A stretch of 64,000 bases of DNA from Septoria linicola (Eukaryota > Ascomycota > Dothideomycetes > Mycosphaerellales > Mycosphaerellaceae): contig CP099419.1 in NCBI GenBank assembly GCA_024114885.1, forward strand, positions 434,001 to 498,000, given 5' to 3'. A program made the position numbers and the translations under genes. Shown one piece after another: positions 14,670 to 23,800 of this stretch. The notes under the pieces were generated by a model. It did no database searches, was not told where the DNA came from, and saw only the letters and a program-made list of their open reading frames with translations. Positions within the stretch are counted from its first letter, which is position 1. Every line of letters begins with the position of its first letter.

Positions 14670-14947
14670 TATTAAAAGTAGAGAGCGTTTGTAGATACTA
14701 CACAATATCAAGGAGGGTATAGCGTAGTAAAGAAGAATAGGGGATCAATCTTGAACTAACTTATACATATAGTGTAGTAGTAATATGCCAGGAACCAAAT
14801 ACAAAGTTGATTAAGTTAGTTATCTAAGAAGAGAAGAGAGAGAAGCAAGATGTACCTCTTGCCAAGCCTCAGGTGGATGCCTTAGGTATCCAGAACCATG
14901 CTCAGAAGTCTATATCTAGACTGACTATCTAGGATACATTCTTAACA
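14670..14947 (-). repeat. 5' LTR of nested Copia
   Basis: 278 bp, partner of 8649-8926. Its first dinucleotide is TA instead of TG, consistent with RIP. Confidence 0.95.
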
Positions 14948-15469
14948 AAACACGCTATAACTTTACCTTAGTACGACGTCTATAGTAGTTCTTACCTATA
15001 GAGAAGCCTAAATTATACTAATTAGACGCGGTGAAGCCTCTTGTCTACTAACGATAGACTAGTTAAGAACTCGGTACTAATCTCTAGATTAAGTACGCTA
15101 GGATCTATTAGATCCGTAATAATAGACGAAAAGCTAATACTAGCTCGCTCGCTCTTAAATCTAGCTTAAACTAGACTCTTAACTATAGCTTCGAGCAAAG
15201 TCTCTTCCTTATTAAGTATATATTGTTTATTAAATATACTATAGGTAAGCTTCGCGTTTTGTCTCTACTATATAGATATAGTAGGTATAGAGAATCCGTA
15301 GGTATTCTAATCGTAGTTAGTAGGAATTAGCTATCTAAGATACTCGATAAGGATTAAGAAGTAATTAACGAAGGAGGGCTTCTAGCTAAGAACATTACGT
15401 AGTATAGCCTAGTGTTCTATCTAAAAGATATCGTAGGGTATAGGCAAAACGCTATTAGTAATATACGAC

Positions 15470-16530
15470 TATAGTTAATTAGTATATAGTCGGTAAATAT
15501 AGTCGGCGCTTAAGACAGCTAGTAGATATATCTTGACTTAGGCTTCTAGTACTAATGTCTAAAGTAAGACAGCTAGACCTCGAAGCTATAGTATCGTAAA
15601 AGGAGAGCTCTATATTATATTAGTAGATAGGAGTTTCTAATAGATAGGAAGACTTACGCTATCGCTATATACTTATATAGCTATAAGTTTGTCTAGCGCC
15701 TTAATCTTAGACTAGAACTCGCCGATTGCCTTATACTAGTATTAATAAGTTACTCTACTATAGTTAGTAGAGCCTAGCGTACTAGTAGATAGCTTAATAG
15801 CGTACTTAGCCTAAATGTCCTTCTCTTAAGACAAGCTTAGCAGGTTATCGATAATAACGTTTATAGAGTTTCTCTTTAACTTAGAAGGATCTAATAGTAC
15901 CTAAACCTATATACTACTATCTTCCTTTTCGAATTCTTCTAATATACCCTCTTTTCTCTTAATCTCTCTATATAGAAGGTAGAGCTCGATATACTAACCT
16001 TCTTTATCTTCCTAAGCGAGGTCTTTAGGAGATTTCTTTTCCTCTACCTTCTTAAGAGCCTTCCTCTCTCTATATAATATTAGCGCCGACTATATACGCC
16101 GACTACGTTTACCGACTATATATATAATAGTATAATAGAGACTTACTGTTATTTAGTAAAGCTTACCTTATAGACTAGTTTCTATTAATTAATATACGTC
16201 TTCTACGTATCCTTATCGAGGCTATCCTACCCTAGTAGTATAGCTATTTACTTTACCTTAAAACGACTAAAAGCTTGATTCTTTACTTTACGTTTTCGGT
16301 CTACTTTAGCCCTATCTTCGTCTATAGCTTAAGTACGTGCACGGTCGCGTAGTATATTTAGATTAATCGAGTAGTCTTTAATATCCTTTCTTGTCGTAGT
16401 AAGTCTTACGCGTTTCGCCTCGAGTTTAGGAAGAGACTCTACCTTACGCTTCTAACGTACTATTTCTAGGACAATTAGTATTAAAAGTGTCGCGTTCGAT
16501 AGCTATAACGGTTACCTACTAAATAGTAGT
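15470..16530 (-). pseudogene. unidentified minus-strand gene of the hAT element, copy A
   Basis: Minus-strand translation from about 16530 gives a Lys/Arg/Glu-rich protein (blocks KRKVESLPKLEAKRVRL, RDRART, KVDRKRKVKNQAFSRFK). An apparent intron at about 16166-16070 with a GTAAGC donor and TATAG acceptor holds three copies of the TAGTCGGYA motif. The next exon continues as KKVEEKKSPKDLA and then SKLKRNSINVIIDNLLSLS. TAG/TAA occur where Gln is expected. I do not recognise the family; it may be an accessory transposition protein, a DNA-binding protein, or the N-terminal part of the transposase gene. The same sequence is in copy B, so it is a regular element gene. Confidence 0.5.
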
Positions 16531-16879
16531 AGAATTAGGCAGGTTAGACAAGCGATAGTAATATACGACGAATTTAGTTATAAGTGTAGGTAGTTAGAAA
16601 GCGAGGTTTAGAATTTATAGGAAGTAGAGAAATCTAGAGTCTAAGGGCTAACTAAGTAAGAGTAACGTTAAGGCAGGTCCGCTCCTAGATACTTTAATAT
16701 AGCTTTTTAGATAATATTAGTTGTCGGTATATATAGTCGGTACTTTACTATTAGATTAGATTATAGTATAGGCTAATATATCTACTAAGTCCGCCTATCC
16801 TAGGTCTCTATAGTATATCTACTAGATAGAAGAAAGATTACTTTCAAAAGAGAGGTATAGGCTAATTATATAAGACTAA

Positions 16880-17530
16880 TAGTAGATTATAGAGACCTAG
16901 CTTTTATTCTAGAAAGGATATCTTAACTTCTTAAGAAGTACTTACTTGTTTATACTTATCTTTTCTACTATATATAACCTTATATATTAGCTAGAGATAT
17001 TATAATTTTAGCTATTATATTAAGAACTATCCTATCGATCTATAGACTAGGTTTAAAACTCTTTAAGCTACTTAATAAGTTAATAGGCTTAATAGATTAC
17101 TAAAATAGTATAAATCCTAAGAATCCTATAGTATATATTAATAGAATAAATATTTAGTTTTAAGATATTTTAAGGCCTAATAACGAGATACTACTATTAA
17201 GTCTATTATAGAGAAAGTTTTTCTTTAGATTTAGAAGATTCTACTAATCTTTTAGAACTAGCCTTTTTAATTAGTCTTAGAAAAGAGAGAGAGTATTACT
17301 ACTTTATATTTATATATTTTATATATCTAGTATATATAGTAAAAATATTCTCTTCTATAGTATTATAGATAATTTATTATTAATAGAATAGGCCTTAGTT
17401 TAGTATAACTTAGAACTAATAGCTTATTTTTTAATTATTCTATACTAATATCTAATTATATAGATCTAGTAAACTAATATCGACTATAACTATCCTCTAG
17501 TTCTACGCTTCTAGAATTGATTAAGATAAG
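16880..17530. promoter_or_regulatory. AT-rich spacer between divergent hAT gene sets, copy A
   Basis: About 650 bp that is extremely A+T rich with almost no CpG, unlike the rest of the element. It shows no coherent reading frame. It lies between the minus-strand genes (unknown gene, transposase) and the plus-strand histone genes, so it probably holds both promoters. That function is an inference from position only. Confidence 0.4.
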
Positions 17531-17779
17531 ATTTATAGTCGGTAATCGTAGTCGGTAGTAGTTTTCCTTATATAGTACCTTCCTATTTAGATATAGACGT
17601 AGGATCTAGTAAGTTTCTTAGTATCTCTTTAGACCCGAGGTTCTATAGCTTATAGCGTCTTAGTAAGTTTCAGTATCTTTCTAACTACCTACTTCTTCTT
17701 TCTTTACTTCCTTCCTCCTATCTCTACCCTTTCCTTTATTTCTTATACCGTTCTTCGATTACGACGCTCTGTATAGGAG

Positions 17780-18240
17780 CGATAATTAAGTATCGATCCC
17801 TTTAAGTCCTCCTTAGCGTTTACGATCGTATAGTCTACTAAAAGTAGCTATTCTAGAGAGTACTACTTAGAAGCCTATTAAGCCTTAGAAGAAGGTTATT
17901 ATAGTAAAAACGAATACTCGTCGGAAGCGTATACCTCGTAATAGTAGGTAGAAACGTCGTATCCTTAAGTTAGGTACTATTACGCTTCGTTAGATTAAGA
18001 AATTATAGAGTATAATAGAACTATATATCTAACGCCTCCTATTCTAGTAGCTTGTCCGCGAGATTATTCTTACTTTTAGTAGTAGGCTACGCTATTAATT
18101 AGCGGCCTTAGAATGCCTCTAAGAGGTAGCTAAAGCGTTCCTTACTACTAAATTTGAGATATCTAATCTCCTAGCTATCTATATAAAGTAGGTTATACTA
18201 TAGGCTAAGGATCTATAGCTATACTATCGTATTCGTATAA
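17780..18240 (+). pseudogene. histone H3-fold gene I of the hAT element, copy A
   Basis: Plus-strand frame starting codons at 17862, 17865 and so on. A basic tail (RRKRIPRNSRQKRR) leads into KLGTITLRQI at 17967, then LVREI, LQEVAKAFLT, FE, NLLAI and KDLQLLYRIR near 18236. Over the 90 residues from the PG of H3 to the last helix it aligns with canonical H3 with no gap; I count about 42 identities by hand with TAG read as Gln. No intron interrupts the fold. Loop 1 has H3 length, without the insertion seen in many CENP-A proteins. RIP has added stops at Gln positions and probably changed P to L and H to Y. The N-terminus is unresolved. It is a degraded copy, so function can only be inferred for the ancestral element. 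Confidence 0.82.
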
Positions 18241-18330
18241 GGTTTACTAGCTAGGACGGTAGTATAGTTTAGTAGAAGCGTAAGTCCGCCGACTATAGAT
18301 ACCGACTATATTTCTAACCTATTATCTTAG

Positions 18331-19510
18331 TAGATATATAGCGAGTTCCTCTAGGGAATAGAGAGGTCGTTAGTACCTTAGGCTTTAGACCCTAAATTCT
18401 AGCCCTATATTAAAACCTTACAATTTCGACCTTACGACCGTAACTCTAAATAAATATAATATTATTAATATTCTTATACGTTCTTACGCGATATAGTACT
18501 TCTAGTTAACTACGCCTTCTTTAATCGTCTCGTATAAGACGCCGCTATACTTACGCCTAAATAACGCGCTCTTACTAATTAAGTATCGCGTTCTCCTACT
18601 CTATTAGTATAACTTCAAATAGAGGGAGCTAGCGACTAGCCTTAAGGACAGGCTAATAATCCAATTCTTATTAATATATAAGACAGTAATAATAAAGATA
18701 ATAATAAATACGCGCCTAAAGAGGAGGATAATAAAGACGCGTCTAAAGAGGAGAATAATAAGCCTCCTACTCTAAATAGGCCTACTACTAGTAGGAAGGG
18801 CCTTAGTAGAAAGCGGCCTATTACGCAAAAAGCGCCTCGTAAGATAGTAACGAAGAAGAAGAGAAGAGCTAGTCTAAAACTTACTATAAAGAAGAAATCC
18901 TATATCCTAAAAGTATAGTCGAATACTTAGAACGCGGCGCGAGCTAGTAGGCTTTCTAAGAAGGCTCTAGTAGTAAGGAGAGTAAGGAAGCCTTATCGCT
19001 ATAAGCTAGGTAGTAAGTCAAAACGTAGTCGGCAAACGTAGTCGGTACGCTAATCTACTATAGTTTTAGCCCTATAGGAGATTCGTATATTTTAGAGGAC
19101 TAGGGATCTACTTATTAGTAAGCTTCCCTTCTAGCGACTAGTAAGAGAGGTCGCCTATAGCTTTAAGTAGGATCTACGCTTTTAGGCTACTATACTAGAA
19201 GCGTTATAAGAGGTAGTAGAGCTCTATTTAACGAAGGTTTTTAAGAGTATATATCCTTCTATATTACTATTTAGCGGTTTATACTAACTTATATAGGTAC
19301 TAACCTCTACGCTATCTATATAAAGCGAGTTACGATCTAGTAGAAGGATATATAGCTCGTTTAGAGAATACTTCGTATATAGAGCGTTATAGATAATAAG
19401 AGTTATTTAAAGTAGTATAGTACTACGTATTATATTCGGCGTAAGGAATAGCGTTTAGGCTACTTCGAGATACTTAGCTACGTAGTAGAAGCGCGGTATT
19501 AAATTATATT
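18331..19510 (+). pseudogene. histone H3-fold gene II with long N-terminal extension, copy A
   Basis: A continuous frame (Gln restored) from about 18331 begins with a region of about 100 residues of unknown type (FFNRLV, LTPKQRALTN), then an acidic Asn/Lys/Glu linker. From 18790 follows an H3-like tail: SRKRPITQKAPRK, recalling the K9-K18 segment with KAPRK intact. Exon 1 ends at 19012 in KPYRYKLG. Intron 19013-19063 (GTAAGT...TATAG) contains two TAGTCGGYA motifs. Exon 2 (19064-19246) carries LQEIR, KLPFQRLVRE, DLRFQ and ALQE. Intron 19247-19296 has a perfect TACTAAC branch site. Exon 3 carries TNLYAIYIKRVTI and KDIQLVQRI, then a C-terminal extension. About 53 of 90 fold residues match canonical H3 by hand count. 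Loop 1 is H3-like. Confidence 0.88.
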
Positions 19511-19828
19511 ATAACTATAGCGAACGATATAAGATTACTTTCTACTTTTATATTATAAAACCTTCGTTTTCTCTTATCCCTATAGTCGGCATATGTAGTC
19601 GGCGCCTATCGTCCTTTTCACGTACTTAGATACTTAAAATGCGTAGATTTTAGTATACCTATACCTATACTCCTATAGGTACCTACGTAGATATACGCCC
19701 TAACCTATATTTTCTAGTTATAGGTACTACCTATTAAGCTTTAGCGAGTTACCCTCCTAACCTATATCGATTACTAAGAATATAGGTTTGGACCTAACTC
19801 TACCTATACTAACCTATTCCGACGTCTA

Positions 19829-20573
19829 TTTAGTATACTAAGGCATTCGCGCTTTCTAGTATTATACTTGACTTCTACTAGGTTAAATAGGCCGGACTTA
19901 TACCGAACTAGATAGTAGAGAAGTAGCTCGTCTCGATTATATTAGGAAAGCGTATATTCCTAACCTTTACTACTCGAATCTACGCCTACGATAATAAGTC
20001 CTACCTCTTCTCTATAGTTAAAAGTAACTAGGGCTAGGGCTAAAACTAGTGCCTTTAAGACGACGTCTTTAGCTAGTTAGTATTTAGTAGTCTATTAAAA
20101 CTTAGTATCCTTCTATAAGAGTTTAAATAGTAGAGTAAGGATAATCGTAAAATCTTTAACCTAGACGCGATAGTACGTAACTACGCCGAGGAAGATTCGA
20201 ACCTTCTTCTAATTCTCTAGCGTTAGCTATTTCTTAATCTTCGCTACTCTTACGAAGTCTAGATAGCGACTATTAATACTAGTAAGGTAACTAACGATTA
20301 CTAGTTATTCGTAATAGAGCTATAGCTTATTAAAAGCTACTATTATATTAGCCCGTTCTATGTTATAGAGAACGTCGTCTATAGCTATAATATATTTAAT
20401 AACGTAGCGGTAGAGGCTAGGTTTAACCTCTTTACTATCGTACTTCGTCTTAGGCTCTTTAATACCGATATTATTAAGGAACGGCCTTACCTTATACGAG
20501 ATATACTCTATAAGCACTTGATTAATAATACGAACGAACTAGGTAATAGAATTCGTAGCTCCTTATAGTAACG
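19829..20573 (-). mobile_element. Gypsy element, reverse transcriptase to RNase H segment
   Basis: Minus-strand reading: an open 65-codon segment at 20517-20320 carries the Gypsy thumb/connection motif IIAIDDVLYNIERAN. Downstream frames carry VRTFLGVVTYYR and an RNase H start (VGVDSSSKG). On the right the frame joins 25613 after removal of the Copia at 20574-25612; on the left it joins 5283 after removal of hAT copy A. Stops are frequent. Confidence 0.85.
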
Positions 20574-20695
20574 ACTTGATTAGTATAGATACCTTAGGCA
20601 CTTTAGCGTGCTAAGAATGTCGACACGTATTCGTAACTCGAGGTTTCCGTAGCTAGTTACTTCTTTATAATAATAATTAACTTATTATATTAACT
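20574..20695 (+). repeat. 5' LTR of Copia
   Basis: 122 bp, nearly identical to 25491-25612. The boundary is set by the matching taacg duplications. Confidence 0.92.
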
Positions 20696-20696
20696 A

Positions 20697-20707
20697 GTTA
20701 TAAGCCC
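20697..20707 (+). other. primer binding site of Copia
   Basis: GTTATAAGCCC directly after the LTR. It equals TTATGAGCCC (initiator tRNA-Met anticodon arm complement) after one RIP-type change, as in the nested Copia at 14658-14669. Confidence 0.6.
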
Positions 20708-20739
20708 TCGTACTACCGCTCGTAAGAGTAGCGCTATCT

Positions 20740-20893
20740 AAGGCGACTTAAAGACCTCTAGAAGGCGACTTAAAGACCTCTAGTAGGCGACTTAAAGACC
20801 TTTAACAAGGCGACTTAAAGACCTTTAACAAGGCGACTAAAAGACCTCTAGTAGGCGACTCTAAGACCTCTAATAAGGCGACTCGAAGACCTC
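20740..20893 (+). repeat. 22-23-bp tandem repeat in the Copia leader, 7 units
   Basis: Seven tandem units built on aggcgacttaaagacctcta lie between the primer binding site and the Gag start. Unit differences are small (cttaaag, ctctaag, ctcgaag). They sit in the 5' leader RNA of the element. Confidence 0.9.
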
Positions 20894-23800
20894 CTAGGGC
20901 ACTATATTAAGTACTATGTCTACTAACACTATTCCCTCTATCGGCTTCAAGCTAAAGAGGTTAGAGAATTAGATCTAATAGGAAGATTTAATTAAATTAG
21001 CGCTCTAGGGCGCGAGACTACTCTACTATGTTAACGGATTACGTACTAAACTACTCGTCTAAAATAAGGATAAGATATAAGAAGCTTTTAAAGACAAGGT
21101 AGATAAATAGGTCGTAAGAGACTAATAAGCACGCCTATATATACTTATATAATACGCTAATTACGTCCGCGTTATACTTACTACCCTTAAAACCTCTAAG
21201 AAGGTTAGAGAGTAACTCTTGAAGACCTACGGTTAATAGGGTTTTGTACGCGACTTTAGCGACTTCGAGGAGTTCCTAGAATACTACTTTAATAGTAAGG
21301 ATATTAAGAAGTTTACTAACGAATTTAGGCGTAAGGTTAATAACCTAAAGGATACGAAGGCTATCGTTATAGATATATTCGTAGCCTACTAAATAATTAG
21401 TTTACTTAGTTATTACCTACTATTAGAAGCCTTCTATTAGATATAGCGTATATAGCTACGTAATAAGAAGGAACTTATACTCGAGTCGGTTATCGCTACC
21501 GCTAATAATAAATAGTTTATACGTACACGATTAGAGACTGCTTTTAATACGGTAAAGCTCGCGAAGCAGAATTTAGAGGGTACGAAGAAGTATAATAACT
21601 ATAGTAAGATTAGCTATATCGCAGTAGACTACTATAAAGGCAAGAATTCTACTCTCTATTACGATAACTATATTACGACGACTAGTTATATAACGGTAGA
21701 ATGTCGTCGTAGTCTATAGAAGTAATAATAGAAGAAGTCTACTTAAGGACAGTCTAGAAGTAACTACTTGTAACTTAATATAACTACGACTATAGAGCGT
21801 ATATTTATAGCTTTAACCGATATTGTCCTTAACGAGTTAATAGTACGCGCTTTGTAAGCCGTATTAAGCTCTAACGCTTAAGTAGTCGATTCCGGCGCGA
21901 TAATATATATAACGTACGATAAATCGGTTATCGTTAATAGTACGCTATATACTATCTATATTAAGACAGGTAATAGTTAACTTATAGCTACTACGCGCTA
22001 CACGATTAAGCTACGTATTACTAGACAAGATATATAGTTTATAAACGCGTTATTTGTACTAGGCCTCGTAGCTAACCTAATTTCTATAGAATAACTCTAT
22101 AACAAGCGTTATTATTACTTAACGGAGCTTTAGACGCTTTATACAAGAGGTAGGAACGGTAATATAGTTACTATTACACGCGTTACAAAACAAGATAGCT
22201 TACTATACTTATAGATTAATACGCTAGTTTAAATAGTACTTACTAACTTACGTACTTAACCTAGAGTATCCTTAGTAATAGTAGACGAGTAGTACGACCG
22301 ACTCGGTCACCCTTATTAATTAATACTCGACAAGATAGCTACTAACGGCCAAATCTATGTTATAGGTATAGGCAAGACTACTAACTACTTACTATGTCGC
22401 TAAGCACTCGCTTAACGCGTATACAGCCGTATTCTACGTAATAGACCAACTTAAATATATACTATTGTCTATATAGACGTAGTTACGGTATTAATACTAG
22501 CCTACGACGGCTCTAAGTATTATACTCTATTTATAGACGTAACTTTACTTTACCGACACGTTTATACGTTACGCTTCAAGTCATCCGTAGCGATGTTCTT
22601 TAAGTAATACCGTTAGTACGTATAGACTTAACTTAACCTTAGTATTCTAATCTACGTACTTGACAGAGGGCGCGAGTATAGTAGAAACGCGCTATTATAA
22701 TAGGTTATAGACAACGGTATTCAACTACGTATTATAGCACTAAACTTATTAATATAGAATAGACGCGTAGAGGTAAGTAACTATATTGTTAGTATAAAGG
22801 CGCGTAAGCTTATACTTGCCGCACGACTCGTAAAGAAGTAGTAGCTAGAAGTAGTCTCTACTACGGTCTACCTACTTAATATTACTTACTTATAGACGCT
22901 TAATAATACGCTACACGCTATTGTCGCCTCGTAAGCGGCTATATAGTAACACAAGCCTAGACTTGATTATTTGAGAGCTTACGGCACTACGGCTATTATA
23001 TACGACTATAATATAGCTCGAGGCGATAAGTTTAAAGCTCGTAGTAAGGTAGGTTAATTAGTAGGTTATTATAACTACTCTCTCTATCGTATACTTATTA
23101 GTAATCGCATTATACGTACTAAGGACGTCAAGTTTACTAATACTTTACTCGTTAATAAAGCTATTAACGACACGGAGGAATTTAGCGACTTCTTCCTTCT
23201 AAATATAATTAATTAAGTAAGCGACACTTAACTAGACGACTCTACGCTATAGGCAGATGTCTGTATTATTCTAGAGGCTCCTATATATGACGAGGAGCTA
23301 CTAAATAACGATATTAAAGACATTGTTAAAGATATAATAGTCGCCTCTTAATAACTCGAGGTCTAACTACTAGTACTACGCCGCTCTAACCGCACGAGAC
23401 GACTACCCGCGTACGTTCGAGACCTATAGAATAGCTATATTGCTAGTATGCCGCACGAGGCTGTCTACGCGTTTATAGCCTCTATATAGGCTAGTAATAG
23501 TTAAGAAATCAAGATACCGTAGTCTTATAAGGTAGCTATATTATTACTATAGGCAAAGGAGTAGTATACTATAGCGGTTAAAGAGATAAAGAGCTTGACA
23601 GACAATAATACATAGTAAGAAGTAGATAAACTAGTAGGTTATAACGTTCTATAAGGACGCTAGGTATTCGCTATCAAGCGTAACGCTCAAGGCAATATTG
23701 TACGCTATAAAGCACGCTAGGTTATACGTAGTTTCATATAACGTAAAGGCATTAATTATAACGAGACCTACGCGCTAGTAGTCAAGCCGGTAACAGTCCG

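Larger units (their letters stand above)
8649..14947 (-). mobile_element. Copia LTR retrotransposon nested in hAT copy A
   Basis: Two 278-bp LTRs (8649-8926 and 14670-14947) start TGTTAA and end TTAACA (left copy) and differ mainly by C/T and A/G transitions. The target duplication aaaca flanks the element (8644-8648, 14948-14952). The uninterrupted site is visible in hAT copy B near 33984. It is transcribed on the minus strand. RNase H is still partly open at 10230-10012 (blocks LRYLRNSQGYLT and TNRVSILGYIFFLY), followed near 9970 by a Copia SxxEAKYIA motif. Its composition differs from its surroundings: CpG is very rare while some CpA/TpG survives. Confidence 0.95.
5561..15340 (-). pseudogene. 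hAT transposase of copy A, RIPed and split by Copia
   Basis: With TAG read as Gln, the minus strand from about 15340 to 5561 (skipping the Copia at 8649-14947) gives a hAT transposase. A central RNase H-like region at about 7700-7300 contains IIVDS, YEAILDFPYVT and LIALIYDNARNN, the pattern around the catalytic Asp residues and the conserved DNAxNN of the family. A later block FLCFIYVIQLTIKAF corresponds to the CxxHxxxL stretch. The dimerisation region at about 6050-5900 reads DILYILVVGTRYERDFS, matching the A-x-S-E-R-x-F-S signature, and ends in a basic tail. Two predicted introns near 6940 and 7930 hold the paired TAGTCGGYA motif. The N-terminal limit near 15340 is uncertain. Confidence 0.85.
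5292..19828 (-). mobile_element. hAT-type DNA transposon, copy A (8,233 bp plus a nested Copia)
   Basis: The ends are 17-bp terminal inverted repeats, tagacgtcggaataggt at 5292-5308 and its reverse complement at 19812-19828. They are flanked by an identical 8-bp target duplication tttagtat (5284-5291 and 19829-19836). An 8-bp duplication and an encoded hAT transposase with a C-terminal dimerisation region place it in the hAT superfamily. Removing the Copia element at 8649-14947 and its 5-bp duplication leaves exactly 8,233 bp, the length of copy B. The insertion splits the RNase H of a Gypsy element, and joining the flanks minus one duplication restores that reading frame. Left half: transposase and an unknown gene on the minus strand. 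Right half: two histone H3-fold genes on the plus strand. At 8.2 kb it is about twice the usual size of fungal hAT elements. Confidence 0.93.

Noticed and set aside
18790..19400. Histone gene II as a transposon-captured CENP-A
   Set aside because: Loop 1 has canonical H3 length and reads DLRFQ, not the longer LRWQ-type loop of fungal CENP-A; the KAPRK tail is H3-like. A CENP-A origin is not excluded, but the sequence favours H3.
20740..20893. CRISPR array
   Set aside because: Units are contiguous with no unique spacers, and the context is a fungal retrotransposon leader.
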